Of a DNA stretch of 64,000 nucleotides, positions 53,574-62,297 are shown piece after piece. Position numbers and translations under genes: made by a program. Numbering within the stretch: position 1 is the first letter of the stretch; each line of letters opens with the position of its first letter. Below the pieces are notes generated by a model, which did not search any database, was not told the DNA's origin, and saw only the letters and a program-made list of their open reading frames with translations. The stretch spans positions 1,488,001 to 1,552,000 of the forward strand of contig NZ_CP023278.1 of NCBI RefSeq assembly GCF_002896875.1, in the 5' to 3' direction. The DNA comes from Nostoc sp. CENA543 (GTDB lineage Bacteria > Cyanobacteriota > Cyanobacteriia > Cyanobacteriales > Nostocaceae).

Positions 53574-55310
53574 TCAAAACCCTAAATCAGCTTTCGCTAG
53601 TTCCGCAGCTGCGAATACTTCTGCGTCGGGTTTTTCTTCCCAAGCGGGATCACCGATTTCAGAGTAGAAGACGGAATCGTAAGGACGGGTTCTGACTACT
53701 ACGGGCATGGGGACGGCGTGACCTAAAATTAAGGCTTGTTGTTTAGAGTCTAGCTTGGCTAGTACAGACCTTAAGCCACCAGCACCAGAAACACCTGTGA
53801 AAATTGCGTCGATGTCTTTTTCATCGTTGAGTAAGGCGGTGATGCGAGTGCCAATTTGGGACATGACTTCATTATCTATCCCAGAGGGTCGTTGATCAAC
53901 TACTAATAGTGTGACGAAATATTTCCGCAGTTCACGGGCGATCGTCCCGAAGATGGTACTCTGCACGATCGCAGGATCTAAGAAGCGGTGGGCTTCTTCA
54001 ATGGTAATCATTAGAGGTGTGGGGCGATCGCTGGGATTTTTACTTTGCAAAAATTTATCGGCTTTTTTGACGTAATGCTCATGAATGCGTCTGGTGATCA
54101 TGTTTGTCACCAACATATAAGAGAGCATATTTGACTGGGAACCAAATTCTACTACTACATTTTTCCCAGCCTCTAAGGATTGTAAGATTTTATTAATATA
54201 GTTCTGGGGACATACCGCCCGCATATATTTCAGACTGTCTAAGCGCAATAATTTACGCTGTAACGCCATAATTGAGCCTTTGTGTCCGCGCTTCTCATCA
54301 CAAAACATCTCAATTTCTTCGTTAGTCATGTTCAGCAGTTGGACAATCCAAGATTTGCCGAACTCACTATATAAAATATTGGCGTTATCCAAAGCGGCTT
54401 CCGATAAACCTAAATCTCGACTACATAATTTAATATCTTCAACTTCGATTTGCTCATAACTCAAATAGAGTTCTTGGGAATCTCTTACACCCCGGCGTTT
54501 TGTAGATTCAGGGTCAAGGGTGTAAACTTCGACTCTCCCAGGGAATAATTGCTTGAGTCCCTTGACTGTGTTAACATTTTTACCTTCTGCGACTGCCTCC
54601 CAACCATATTCTGAGTGCATATCAAAAATCAAGTTAACGGCAGCGTTTTTGCGGATAACACCTGCTAAGAGTAAGCGGGTGAGGAAGGATTTACCTGTAC
54701 CAGATTTGCCAAATACCCCATTACTACGCTCTACAAAGCGGTTTAAATCGATACACACTGGGACATCCATATCCAAGGGTTTACCGATAGAAAAATTACG
54801 CCTTTGGGGGTCATCTTCCCACCCAAACACCCGGCGGAAATCTTCCACACTCGCCTCATAAACCTGACTGAAGTGACTGGGGATAGTTTTGACGGGGAGT
54901 AATTCCATCGTCGTACTAGTTTGGGGTTGGAAGGAAGCCAAATTAGTAGAAGAGGGGACAAAGGGGTTAACAGATTTACCGTCTGTGGAGGAAAAAGGCT
55001 CATTCACTTCTGGGGTAAACATTAACATCGGTGCGAGATTAATCGTCCCGTATGTCCCGCTACCAGCTAATACTTCCCGTAAAAAAGTGTCCTCCCAACT
55101 GGGGGGATTAGCAATAATTCGCGCGTTAGCTGCGCCTAATGCGACATCTGTCAGCATACAAAAAAAGCGCGATCGCATCCCTTGCACGACTAAAAATTTC
55201 CCAACCCGCATATCCTCAACGGAAACATCGGGGTGTAATCGCACTTGTAAACCCCCAGTCAGAGAACCTTCAATTACAGAACCTAATGGTTGTTGTGAGT
55301 CATTAGTCAT
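53574..55310 (-). CDS. HerA-like/DUF87 ATPase
   Basis: A 578-residue ATPase of the HerA-FtsK superfamily. The N-terminal HAS-barrel-like domain (1-150) is followed by Walker A GKSGTGKSF (201-208), then DMHSEYGWEAVA, ITIEEAHRFLDPA (Walker B with glutamate) and LLVVDQRPSGIDNEVMSQIGTRI, which is the HerA sensor/arginine region. HerA proteins are hexameric DNA translocases often working with the NurA nuclease; no NurA gene lies here, as is usual for cyanobacterial members. The start codon and the next three codons (ATGACTAATGAC, MTND) are two heptamer repeats, and the array continues upstream. Confidence 0.85.
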   Translation of the reverse strand: MTNDSQQPLGSVIEGSLTGGLQVRLHPDVSVEDMRVGKFLVVQGMRSRFFCMLTDVALGAANARIIANPPSWEDTFLREVLAGSGTYGTINLAPMLMFTPEVNEPFSSTDGKSVNPFVPSSTNLASFQPQTSTTMELLPVKTIPSHFSQVYEASVEDFRRVFGWEDDPQRRNFSIGKPLDMDVPVCIDLNRFVERSNGVFGKSGTGKSFLTRLLLAGVIRKNAAVNLIFDMHSEYGWEAVAEGKNVNTVKGLKQLFPGRVEVYTLDPESTKRRGVRDSQELYLSYEQIEVEDIKLCSRDLGLSEAALDNANILYSEFGKSWIVQLLNMTNEEIEMFCDEKRGHKGSIMALQRKLLRLDSLKYMRAVCPQNYINKILQSLEAGKNVVVEFGSQSNMLSYMLVTNMITRRIHEHYVKKADKFLQSKNPSDRPTPLMITIEEAHRFLDPAIVQSTIFGTIARELRKYFVTLLVVDQRPSGIDNEVMSQIGTRITALLNDEKDIDAIFTGVSGAGGLRSVLAKLDSKQQALILGHAVPMPVVVRTRPYDSVFYSEIGDPAWEEKPDAEVFAAAELAKADLGF

Positions 55311-55496
55311 TAGTCATTAGTTATTAGTCATTAGTCATTAGTCATTAGTCATTAGTCATTAGTCATTAGTCAATAGTCATTAGTCATTAGTCATTAGTCA
55401 ATAGTCATTAGTCATTAGTCATTAGTTTTTACTACCTTGTCTACCTTGTCTACCTTGTTCTATGCCCCATGCCCAATGCCCCATGCCCCATGCCCA
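55301..55496. repeat. TTAGTCA heptamer array and CCCATGC units upstream of the HerA-like gene
   Basis: About 17 TTAGTCA/ATAGTCA heptamers (55301-55424), starting inside the HerA-like coding region, then CTACCTTGT units (55431-55458) and CCCATGCCCAATGCCCCATG units (55465-55496) reaching the GST stop codon. Confidence 0.92.
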
Positions 55497-56288
55497 CTAA
55501 TCAATCTGAATTGTTGTTGGTGCAGAACCTGTGGAGGGTACGCCGATTAGGGGTTTGCGGAATTGGGTGTAGATGCGATCGCGCCAAGCGAAAAAGGCGG
55601 CATAATCAGGGTTGTCGGCTATACCGGGTACACCTTTACCTCTGATGCTTTCTGGTAATTCTAGATAAGCTCCTGTGGGGAACTTTAATAGTATAGATAA
55701 ACCGGCAACTGCTAAATCAGCTAGGGTGGGTTCATCGCCTGTGAGGTAAGGGCTATCGGCTAATAGCAGGGTGAGGGCTTCGAGGTCTTGTTTTAAATCT
55801 GCGATCGCGGATTTGACTACATCTGGAGTATATCCTACACCAAACCCCAAAACTGTGAGAAAATCACTCGGCACACCTTCTACTAAGGTTTTGAGAACAT
55901 CTGGTGTAGATGTAGGTAATAAAGCTTTACGGAAATTTTGGTCTTGACTGATAGCAGAGAATAAGGCTTTTCTGCCCTTGATACCTATAGACTCATCCGC
56001 CCATTCTTCCATTAACAAAGTTAAACCCCGTTGTTTGGTGTCTTTGGGTATTAAAGGGCGATCGGGATATTCTAAGTCTAAATACTTAGCTATCTCTGTA
56101 GAATCAGCAATATATCTATTACCATCTTTTAAAACAGGTACTTGTCTTTGCCCGGTTAATCTAAATAAGTCTACTTGACCAATTCCTGGTGTTACTTCTA
56201 TTTTGCGGTATTCTAAACCTTTATAGTCTAGAATCAAACGCACTTTTTCTGAGTATTGAGATAGTTCCCATTGGTATAATTCCAGCAT
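55497..56288 (-). CDS. Glutathione S-transferase family protein
   Basis: A 263-residue protein with an N-terminal thioredoxin-like domain (1-80): LYQWELSQYSEKVRLILDYKGLEY, then RQVPVLKDG (cis-proline) and ADSTEIAKYLD, the glutathione-gamma-glutamyl site. The C-terminal helical domain contains LLADSPYLTGDEPTLADLAVAGLSILL, the conserved N-capping/hydrophobic-staple region. The serine near the start (SQYSEKV) is a candidate catalytic residue. Substrates are unknown; roles in detoxification or peroxide defence are likely for the family. The ATG gives MLELYQWELS. Confidence 0.88.
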   Translation of the reverse strand: MLELYQWELSQYSEKVRLILDYKGLEYRKIEVTPGIGQVDLFRLTGQRQVPVLKDGNRYIADSTEIAKYLDLEYPDRPLIPKDTKQRGLTLLMEEWADESIGIKGRKALFSAISQDQNFRKALLPTSTPDVLKTLVEGVPSDFLTVLGFGVGYTPDVVKSAIADLKQDLEALTLLLADSPYLTGDEPTLADLAVAGLSILLKFPTGAYLELPESIRGKGVPGIADNPDYAAFFAWRDRIYTQFRKPLIGVPSTGSAPTTIQID

Positions 56289-56724
56289 ATTATATACCTT
56301 GTAACTAATGAGTAGATTAACTTTATAATTGTATCTTTAGTTCACGTAAATTTCCTGAATCAATAATTAATTTACTACTGAATTCATGCACGCCAAAAAA
56401 TCATTTTTGGGTCAGTTTCAGATTTGAGTAATTGAGGGAAAAATTTATTTTATGTATTGGTGACAACAAGAATATTTTCCCTAGCTCCAGTTAAATTAGC
56501 ACACTTAAATCAGATTTGCTATAATTCTGAATTGCCAGTTAACTACAATACATAACACGAAATAATGTAGCTATGATTTTTAGGTCTTAGCTTGCTACAC
56601 AGTAAGATTAAAAGGTGTTTAGCCATTGTTTAAGCAAAAATTCTAATATCACAGTTAGATTTTATTGCTAGTAAGATGCTATAAGTCTTTAATGTCACGC
56701 TGTAAAAATAGAACAAAAAAATTT
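56289..56724. promoter_or_regulatory. Divergent promoter region, GST and fasciclin genes
   Basis: About 435 bases of AT-rich sequence serving two divergent genes. No repeats and no conserved small gene are visible. The frame upstream of the fasciclin start is open from 56665 but gives a basic, non-conserved extension. Confidence 0.45.
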
Positions 56725-57543
56725 ATGAAGCTCAATTACAGCAAACTGCTGACTCATTTTGCTAGTGTAGTAAGTCTGGCCGGTGTTAGTCTCCTGATTT
56801 CCTTACCATCTGGAGCAAAAGAAGTATTAAATCCTAATCCTAAAATTTTTCAGGAATATCCCTATAATCGGGGTCAACGTCCTCAAATTGATGCTCAATC
56901 CACCCCTAGTAATGTCATAGCAGTCACTAAGGGCAATGATAAAAAGCAAATAGCACAAAGTGGTAGGCTGAACCCTCGACCCAGTATATTTAACGAACCT
57001 CCCTATAATCGCGGTAGTCGCACCACACCTGCTGAAGTAACACCCACACCAGATACCCAACCCACCACACCTGAAACAGAAACTCCCGCCACTGAAAAAC
57101 CAGGCGCACCAACAAGCGAGACTCAAGGACAAACTTTGTTAGCCTTAGCAGAGTCTAACGGTTCCTTTAAAACCTTAACCAAAGCCCTTAAGGCTGCGGG
57201 ACTAACAGAAGTTCTCCAAGGTAAAGATAACTTAACAGTCTTTGCTCCTACTGATGAGGCTTTTGCTAAATTACCTCAAGATGCTTTAGCAGAATTGTTG
57301 AAGCCAGAAAACAAGGAAGTATTAGTCAAAATTTTGACCTATCACGTAGTTCCTGGTGCTGTGCTATCGAGTGATTTAAAATCTGGCACAGTCAAGAGTG
57401 TGGAAGGTGGTGACATCAACGTCAAAGTTGACCCCCAAACTGGTGTCAATGTCAATGATGCTAAGGTAGTGAAGGCAGACATCAAAGCTAGTAATGGTGT
57501 CATTCATGCCATTGATAATGTGATTCTACCTCCTGATTTGTAG
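56725..57543 (+). CDS. Exported fasciclin-domain protein with a duplicated PYNRG motif
   Basis: A 272-residue protein. A signal peptide (LLTHFASVVSLAGVSLLISLPSGAKE) is followed by a proline-rich region with a duplicated motif: LNPNPKIFQEYPYNRGQRP and LNPRPSIFNEPPYNRGSRT, about 40 residues apart. A Pro/Thr linker (TPTPDTQPTTPETETPATEK) leads to a FAS1 domain (about 132-272) with LTVFAPTDEAFAKLP, LVKILTYHVVPGAVLSSDL and NGVIHAIDNVILPP, the H1 and H2 motifs. FAS1 proteins act in adhesion and matrix. ATG 56725 fits the signal peptide; starts at 56692 or 56665 would bury it. Confidence 0.85.
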   Translation: MKLNYSKLLTHFASVVSLAGVSLLISLPSGAKEVLNPNPKIFQEYPYNRGQRPQIDAQSTPSNVIAVTKGNDKKQIAQSGRLNPRPSIFNEPPYNRGSRTTPAEVTPTPDTQPTTPETETPATEKPGAPTSETQGQTLLALAESNGSFKTLTKALKAAGLTEVLQGKDNLTVFAPTDEAFAKLPQDALAELLKPENKEVLVKILTYHVVPGAVLSSDLKSGTVKSVEGGDINVKVDPQTGVNVNDAKVVKADIKASNGVIHAIDNVILPPDL

Positions 57544-57575
57544 GTTGATGACATACTTAGGGAACAGGCTTATAC

Positions 57576-57608
57576 CAATTCGCAATTCGCAATTCGCAAT
57601 TCGCAATT
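57576..57608. repeat. CAATTCG heptamer repeat
   Basis: Four and a half copies of CAATTCG lie 33 bases after the fasciclin stop. Another heptamer unit, unrelated in sequence to the other arrays but with the same period. Confidence 0.85.
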
Positions 57609-57720
57609 AAGAAATTGAGATACCATCTGGGTTTCAGGCTTTGCATCTGTTGCTTAATTTTGGAGAATTGGTATTAAATAGTTTCCTTCGCCTTTCATCC
57701 TGTACCGAGTTCAACGTGAA

Positions 57721-57760
57721 TAAAAGCCTCATTCAAATTTCCGCTTGAATGAGGCTTTTA
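57721..57760 (+). terminator. Strong hairpin terminator after the fasciclin gene
   Basis: TAAAAGCCTCATTCAA and TTGAATGAGGCTTTTA form a perfect 16-base stem around an 8-base loop, followed by TTTT. It lies 178 bases after the fasciclin stop. Confidence 0.85.
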
Positions 57761-57819
57761 TTTTGGAACTGATTTTGATAGATGTTAAAACCCAGTAGAG
57801 ACGTTACTAGTAGGATTCA

Positions 57820-57940
57820 GTTCGTAGTAAGGACTTTAGTCCTTTTCTGTTCGCGGAGTGTCTCGTAAAGCCTACGGCATAGCTGCGCTTAGGGCGCAGC
57901 CTCTCGTAGAGAAGAGAGAACTAAAGTTCTCACTACAAAC
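57820..57940. repeat. GTTCGTAGTAAGGACT palindrome interrupted by a second element
   Basis: The left arm GTTCGTAGTAAGGACTTTAG (57820) pairs imperfectly with AACTAAAGTTCTCACTAC (about 57919-57936). Between them sits a second, GC-richer element (about 57849-57912) containing GCCTACGGCATAGCTGCG and GGGCGCAGCCTC. An uninterrupted copy of the outer palindrome lies at 63901-63954. Confidence 0.7.
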
Positions 57941-57960
57941 CTTTAATTATTTACCTTGTT

Positions 57961-58695
57961 CTACTTAACTTGGGTAAAAATCATTAAATGCTGCTGAGGT
58001 AAGATATTTTTAGTTTCCTGCCAAACTAAGCCGACTGCTTGCATTTCTTTGCGGACTTGTTTTTGGGTCATTTTATGCAGTCGCTTAATCATAATGAAGG
58101 GATTTTCACCCCGATATTCTACTAACACTACCCTACCACCAGGTTTTAAAGCTTTGACAATCCCCTGCATGATTTCTTGGGGATATGCAAATTCGTGGTA
58201 AGCATCAACCATCAAGGCGACATCTATACTATTGGGTGGTAATTTGGTATCGGTGGCAGTGGCTAACACTGTCTCAACGTTATGAATATTTTTCTCTTGA
58301 CGGAAAAACTTGATAATTTCTAACATTTCTGGCTGAATATCCACAGCCAACACTTGACCTTTAGTTAGTATGGGTGCGATACGAAAACTCAAGTAACCTG
58401 TACCTGCACCAATATCAGCGACTACATCATCAGGCTGTAAATTCAGCGCGCTAATAATTTTACTTGGCTGTTCTTCGGCTTCTCTTCTCGGTCTTTCTAA
58501 CCAACCTGCACCTGTATGACTCATAAAACGGGCGATTTCTCGACCCATGTAGTATTTACCGATACCATCAGGACTGTGAGTTTCACGTTGTTCATACACT
58601 GTTATGGTGTCGGCTACTAAATTTTGGCTATTTAGCAACCAACAGCCGCAAATCATCCCCAAAATCACTAAAAAACGCCAAACTCGCTTGTTCAT
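57961..58695 (-). CDS. Class I SAM-dependent methyltransferase with an N-terminal export signal
   Basis: A 244-residue protein. The N-terminus (VWRFLVILGMICGCWLLNSQNLVAD) is a signal peptide or anchor. The rest is a Rossmann methyltransferase: VVADIGAGTGYLSFRIAP (motif I), VLAVDIQPEMLEIIKFF (motif II), IDVALMVDAYHEFAYP (motif IV) and GGRVVLVEYRGENPF. The segment GREIARFMSHTGAGWLERPRREAEE precedes it. Methyltransferases normally need cytoplasmic SAM, so a translocated one is odd; a membrane-anchored cytoplasmic orientation is an alternative. It begins 12 bases after the phosphoesterase stop and is very likely cotranscribed with it. Confidence 0.82.
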   Translation of the reverse strand: MNKRVWRFLVILGMICGCWLLNSQNLVADTITVYEQRETHSPDGIGKYYMGREIARFMSHTGAGWLERPRREAEEQPSKIISALNLQPDDVVADIGAGTGYLSFRIAPILTKGQVLAVDIQPEMLEIIKFFRQEKNIHNVETVLATATDTKLPPNSIDVALMVDAYHEFAYPQEIMQGIVKALKPGGRVVLVEYRGENPFIMIKRLHKMTQKQVRKEMQAVGLVWQETKNILPQQHLMIFTQVK

Positions 58696-58707
58696 GGTTG
58701 TATCTGG

Positions 58708-60276
58708 TTAAATAACAAACGCTTCCAACTCACTTTTAGACCATTTTTCCCCGACTCGTTCCGCTACCAAAGGTCTGACGACAAATTTCGGCGGAGTTCC
58801 TGGTTGGACATCAATTCGCACGCAGGAGTAGGATAACTTTCTTTCTAAACCTTGACCATGACGACCCACATAAAGTAGAGAGTCGGCGACTTTTCGCAGG
58901 GTACTATTGGCTTGATCATGAAAAACTTCCATTAACTCATTTCCTTCTGGACGCTGACGACGGGGACGGCGACCGCTACCACCGGAGATAATGCAGTTGA
59001 GGTGAGAGTCAGCGTGTTTGGTGTCTGCGGTACGGAGATATTCTAAACAGTGGGCGTGTCCGTTGAAAATTAAATCTACTAACGGACGGTCTTGGACTAA
59101 ATCACCGAGAGTTGCGGCTACTTGATTCAATACCCAACGCAAACGATGACGCACTGCTAAGGTTTGGGCTTGATGCCATTTGGTGCCTTCGGTAACGTAG
59201 GGGGGATGGTGGAAAAAGATGATTCTTCCCCGGACTTGGGAATTGTGCCAAGACTCGATTAGTCTGTGGCGTAACCAGTCTAACTGTTCCCAGTCAGTAG
59301 GGGGGGTATCGTGAGAGGCGAGTTGTTTTTCGATGTCGAGTTTGATTTCGTTGATTTGGTCTAGTTTCGCGCTGAGGTCATCGAGTTGTTCTGCGTCGGC
59401 GGGGTTGTCGGGGTTGAGTTGGTCACATTGGTTAAGAATTAATTCTTCTTCTTTGTCTATTTCTTGGCGACGCTGTTGTAATTCCCGGCGGTAGATATCT
59501 CCGGCTTGGGTGCTGGGGAGGGGAGAAGGTGTATTAAAAGTATTTGAGTCAAGGGCGAAAAAATCTATCCCACCGTAGCGGAAGGTGTAGTAACGGTTGG
59601 GGATACGGGTAAATTCTCCTGGTACGTAACGCAGACAGCGACCTGTATGAGTTTTGGCGGTGTAGTGGAGGTCTAGGTGACGCTGTAATGCTTCTGGGGA
59701 GAGGGCGGTGAGATAATCAAGAAAGGCTTTAGCATAGGCATCACCTTGATTAGAACCATGCCAACCAATTTCAAAGTCTTTGTAACGCAGCATTCGCCGC
59801 AGTCTTAAGGTACTACCGGTCACAAGGCGGTACAAAAAGGGGACATCATAGTAGTCATGATTGCCGAGTACAGGTAAAAACGGTAGATTAAATGTCATGC
59901 GATCGCTACCTATCCTATTAGGTTGTTCTCCACCAACTAAAAATTCTCGGTATGGTTCAATAAAGTTGCTTGGGTAATATTCATGAGAACCAACTACATA
60001 AATCACATCGCCGGTATGTAAAACAAAACTGCACTCATCTTTGTGCTGAAGCATGAGTTCGGCGACTAGTCTTTGGGGATGACTACCATAATGAGGTTTC
60101 GTCCCACTATCACCAATGACTAAAAAAGAAAATTCCGGGTTTTCGTCCCGGTTATCGTCTATGACTATGCTAGTTTGGTCAATTCCTCTTTGTTGAATGC
60201 TGGGATGTTGCCATCGTATCCTTTCCTTCATTTTCTGAATTTTAACTGGGATTGATGGTTCGGAAATCAATTTCAT
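58708..60276 (-). CDS. Metallophosphoesterase, long form
   Basis: A 522-residue calcineurin-like phosphoesterase. Metal ligands appear in FLVIGDSGTKPHYG, VLHTGDVIYVVGSHEYY, FLPVLGNHDYYD, IFFHHPPYVTEG and LIFNGHAHCLEY. A coiled-coil insert of about 75 residues (YRRELQQRRQEIDKEEELILNQ through EQLASHDTPP) interrupts the catalytic domain between the third and fourth motifs. There is no signal peptide, so it should act in the cytoplasm. The C-terminus carries a beta-rich extension. It overlaps nothing; the methyltransferase follows 12 bases later in the same operon. Substrate unknown. Confidence 0.85.
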   Translation of the reverse strand: MKLISEPSIPVKIQKMKERIRWQHPSIQQRGIDQTSIVIDDNRDENPEFSFLVIGDSGTKPHYGSHPQRLVAELMLQHKDECSFVLHTGDVIYVVGSHEYYPSNFIEPYREFLVGGEQPNRIGSDRMTFNLPFLPVLGNHDYYDVPFLYRLVTGSTLRLRRMLRYKDFEIGWHGSNQGDAYAKAFLDYLTALSPEALQRHLDLHYTAKTHTGRCLRYVPGEFTRIPNRYYTFRYGGIDFFALDSNTFNTPSPLPSTQAGDIYRRELQQRRQEIDKEEELILNQCDQLNPDNPADAEQLDDLSAKLDQINEIKLDIEKQLASHDTPPTDWEQLDWLRHRLIESWHNSQVRGRIIFFHHPPYVTEGTKWHQAQTLAVRHRLRWVLNQVAATLGDLVQDRPLVDLIFNGHAHCLEYLRTADTKHADSHLNCIISGGSGRRPRRQRPEGNELMEVFHDQANSTLRKVADSLLYVGRHGQGLERKLSYSCVRIDVQPGTPPKFVVRPLVAERVGEKWSKSELEAFVI

Positions 60277-60615
60277 TAGTCGTTATCTCCCAAGTGTTGA
60301 GGGGGGAGGTGCGTTACGCTGCCGCTAACACACCTAATTGGCGTGTCAAATTTCTTTTATCCGCGTTTATCCGCGTTTATCTGCGTTCCATTGCGTCCCC
60401 ATATAATGCACAAATTTAGCCTTGTCATGCTACTACATATACTGACGCACCTTACCTCTAAGATAATTTCTGTTCTCATGTCTCCTAAACGACTAGAGAC
60501 ACAGAATATCACACACCTACAAATACCTATAATTGGCAACTAGAATATACTGGACTACATATCACCACACCCCCGTTATCTTAGGTTAACAAGGGTAGTT
60601 AACTTTCACAAACCC
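60277..60615. other. Spacer with tandem TTTATCCGCG and a fragment of the palindromic element
   Basis: TTTATCCGCGTTTATCCGCG then TTTATCTGCG (60357-60387) is a 10-base tandem repeat. ACTGACGCACCTTAC (60441-60455) equals the right arm of the 5979 palindrome with one change. A fragment of the GCTAAC element lies near 60318. Divergent promoters for the phosphoesterase and kinase genes must also be here. Confidence 0.6.
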
Positions 60616-61953
60616 ATGATAATTTGGCAACCTGATCAAAAAATCAACAACGGTAGATTTATCATCCAGGGTAAACCCTTGGGTAGCGGTGGTTTTGGTA
60701 TCACCTACAAAGCCTTAGAACCCAGCACAGGCAAACTATACGCCATCAAAACCCTAAATCAGCAAATGCAACTCAGGAATGATTTTGCTGAACAACAGAT
60801 TAAATTTATTAACGAAGCCTTGACTATTAGAGGATTTGACCATCCCCATATTCTCAAAGTGCATGAAGTCATCCAAGAAGGTGAACTCTTGGGCGTGGTG
60901 ATGGAATATATAGATGGGGTAACTTTATTTCAACACGTCCAAAATCAAGGACAATTATCACAAACAGAAGCACTGTTATATATAGACCAAATCGGTCAAG
61001 CCTTAGAATTAATTCATCAAAAGGGACACCTACACCGAGATATCAAACCTCAAAATATTATCCTCAGACAGCATCAACAAGAAGCAGTCCTCATTGACTT
61101 TGGTTTAACCCGAAATCTTGCCACCCAAAGCATGACTAATTCCTTTACCCAAGGTTATGCACCCATTGAACAATATAGACGCAAAGGTAATTTTGGTACG
61201 CATACAGATGTTTACGCCTTAGCTGCGACTTTATATTATCTGCTTACGGCTGATGGGCTCAAAAAAGAAGAAGAAGAACATCCCGTACCTGCACTCAATC
61301 GTAAATATGATGATGAACCTTTACCAGAACCACGCAGTTATAATTCCCAGATTAGTCAGAGAGTGAATGATGCAATTCTCATGGGCATGGAGTTAGAATC
61401 AGAAGAACGTACTCCCACAGTCACAGAATTTCGGAAAAATTTAGGTTTGGTTAGTAGTGGCGATCCAGAAGTACAATTAAAGTCAGCTGTAGGGATGGAC
61501 TACCGCCAACTGCGTGACTTACTCGCTGCTGGGAGATGGTACGACGCAAATTGTGTAACAGGAAGCGTAATCTTAGCAGTAGCGAAACGGGAAAAAGAGA
61601 GTTACTTACGTAAAGAAGACATTGAGCATTTTCCCTGTGAAGACCTCCGTACCATTGACCAATTGTGGGTAAGATACAGCAATGGGCAGTTTGGGTTTTC
61701 TGTTCAAAAGCGCATTTATCAAAGTTTGGGTGGAACGAGAAACTACGACGAGAAAATTTGGGAAGCCTTTGGCGAGAAGGTAGGATGGCGTAAGAAAGGG
61801 AGTTGGTTTAGTGGAGGGAAGTGGAAGTGGTTGTACTACAGCGATATTACTTTTGATAGAACAGCACCGGAAGGACTCCTCCCGCTCAAGAATGCTATGA
61901 AATATGGTGGGTGGGGGTGTGTGCCGTCTCTCCTCTCTCGTCGAGATTTGTAA
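60616..61953 (+). CDS. Serine/threonine protein kinase fused to a GUN4 domain
   Basis: A 445-residue protein. The N-terminal Hanks-type kinase has the glycine loop GSGGFG (23-28), lysine K45 (YAIKTL), catalytic HRDIKPQN (D142) and DFG (161-163), all intact, so it should phosphorylate Ser/Thr. From about residue 290 a GUN4 domain follows (MDYRQLRDLLAAGRWYDAN, IEHFPCEDLRTIDQLWVRYSNGQFGFSVQKRIY). GUN4 domains bind porphyrins and activate magnesium chelatase in free-standing Gun4; in kinases they are proposed porphyrin sensors. There is no transmembrane segment. The start ATG gives MIIWQPDQKINNGRF. The C-terminus ends GGWGCVPSLLSRRDL. Confidence 0.92.
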   Translation: MIIWQPDQKINNGRFIIQGKPLGSGGFGITYKALEPSTGKLYAIKTLNQQMQLRNDFAEQQIKFINEALTIRGFDHPHILKVHEVIQEGELLGVVMEYIDGVTLFQHVQNQGQLSQTEALLYIDQIGQALELIHQKGHLHRDIKPQNIILRQHQQEAVLIDFGLTRNLATQSMTNSFTQGYAPIEQYRRKGNFGTHTDVYALAATLYYLLTADGLKKEEEEHPVPALNRKYDDEPLPEPRSYNSQISQRVNDAILMGMELESEERTPTVTEFRKNLGLVSSGDPEVQLKSAVGMDYRQLRDLLAAGRWYDANCVTGSVILAVAKREKESYLRKEDIEHFPCEDLRTIDQLWVRYSNGQFGFSVQKRIYQSLGGTRNYDEKIWEAFGEKVGWRKKGSWFSGGKWKWLYYSDITFDRTAPEGLLPLKNAMKYGGWGCVPSLLSRRDL

Positions 61954-62297
61954 AGTGTAACATATAAAGGTTACAGAGAATTATTAACTTTTATGAATAA
62001 GTGATGTCTCACGAAGCATTGCGGGTTCTGGGTTTCCGATACCTGTCACCGAGTTTTTCATTCTGGCTCTGGTTTTTGTAGTACATTATCCTTAGCTATA
62101 GGGTTAGAGTTATAACAATTCGCTTTAACAAAGTTAGACGCTACCCGTTCAATTTCCTCATTTTCCATTTCCCAATCATCCCAAAAAAACATGAGATGTG
62201 GGTTGGGTTTCCTTCGTCAACCCAACACCAAAGTCCATAATGCAAGAGAAATTTATTTAAAATTAGTAATAACCCTAAAAACTGTTATTGATAAACC
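61954..62297. other. Decayed accessory spacer after the kinase-GUN4 gene
   Basis: A minus-strand frame of 44 codons (62058-62192) reading MFFWDDWEMENEEIERVASN has gene-like composition but no recognised family and may be the remnant of a longer gene. Upstream of it lies the palindrome GGGTTGGGTTTCCTTCGTCAACCCAACAC (from about 62210), another spacer repeat type. Confidence 0.35.
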
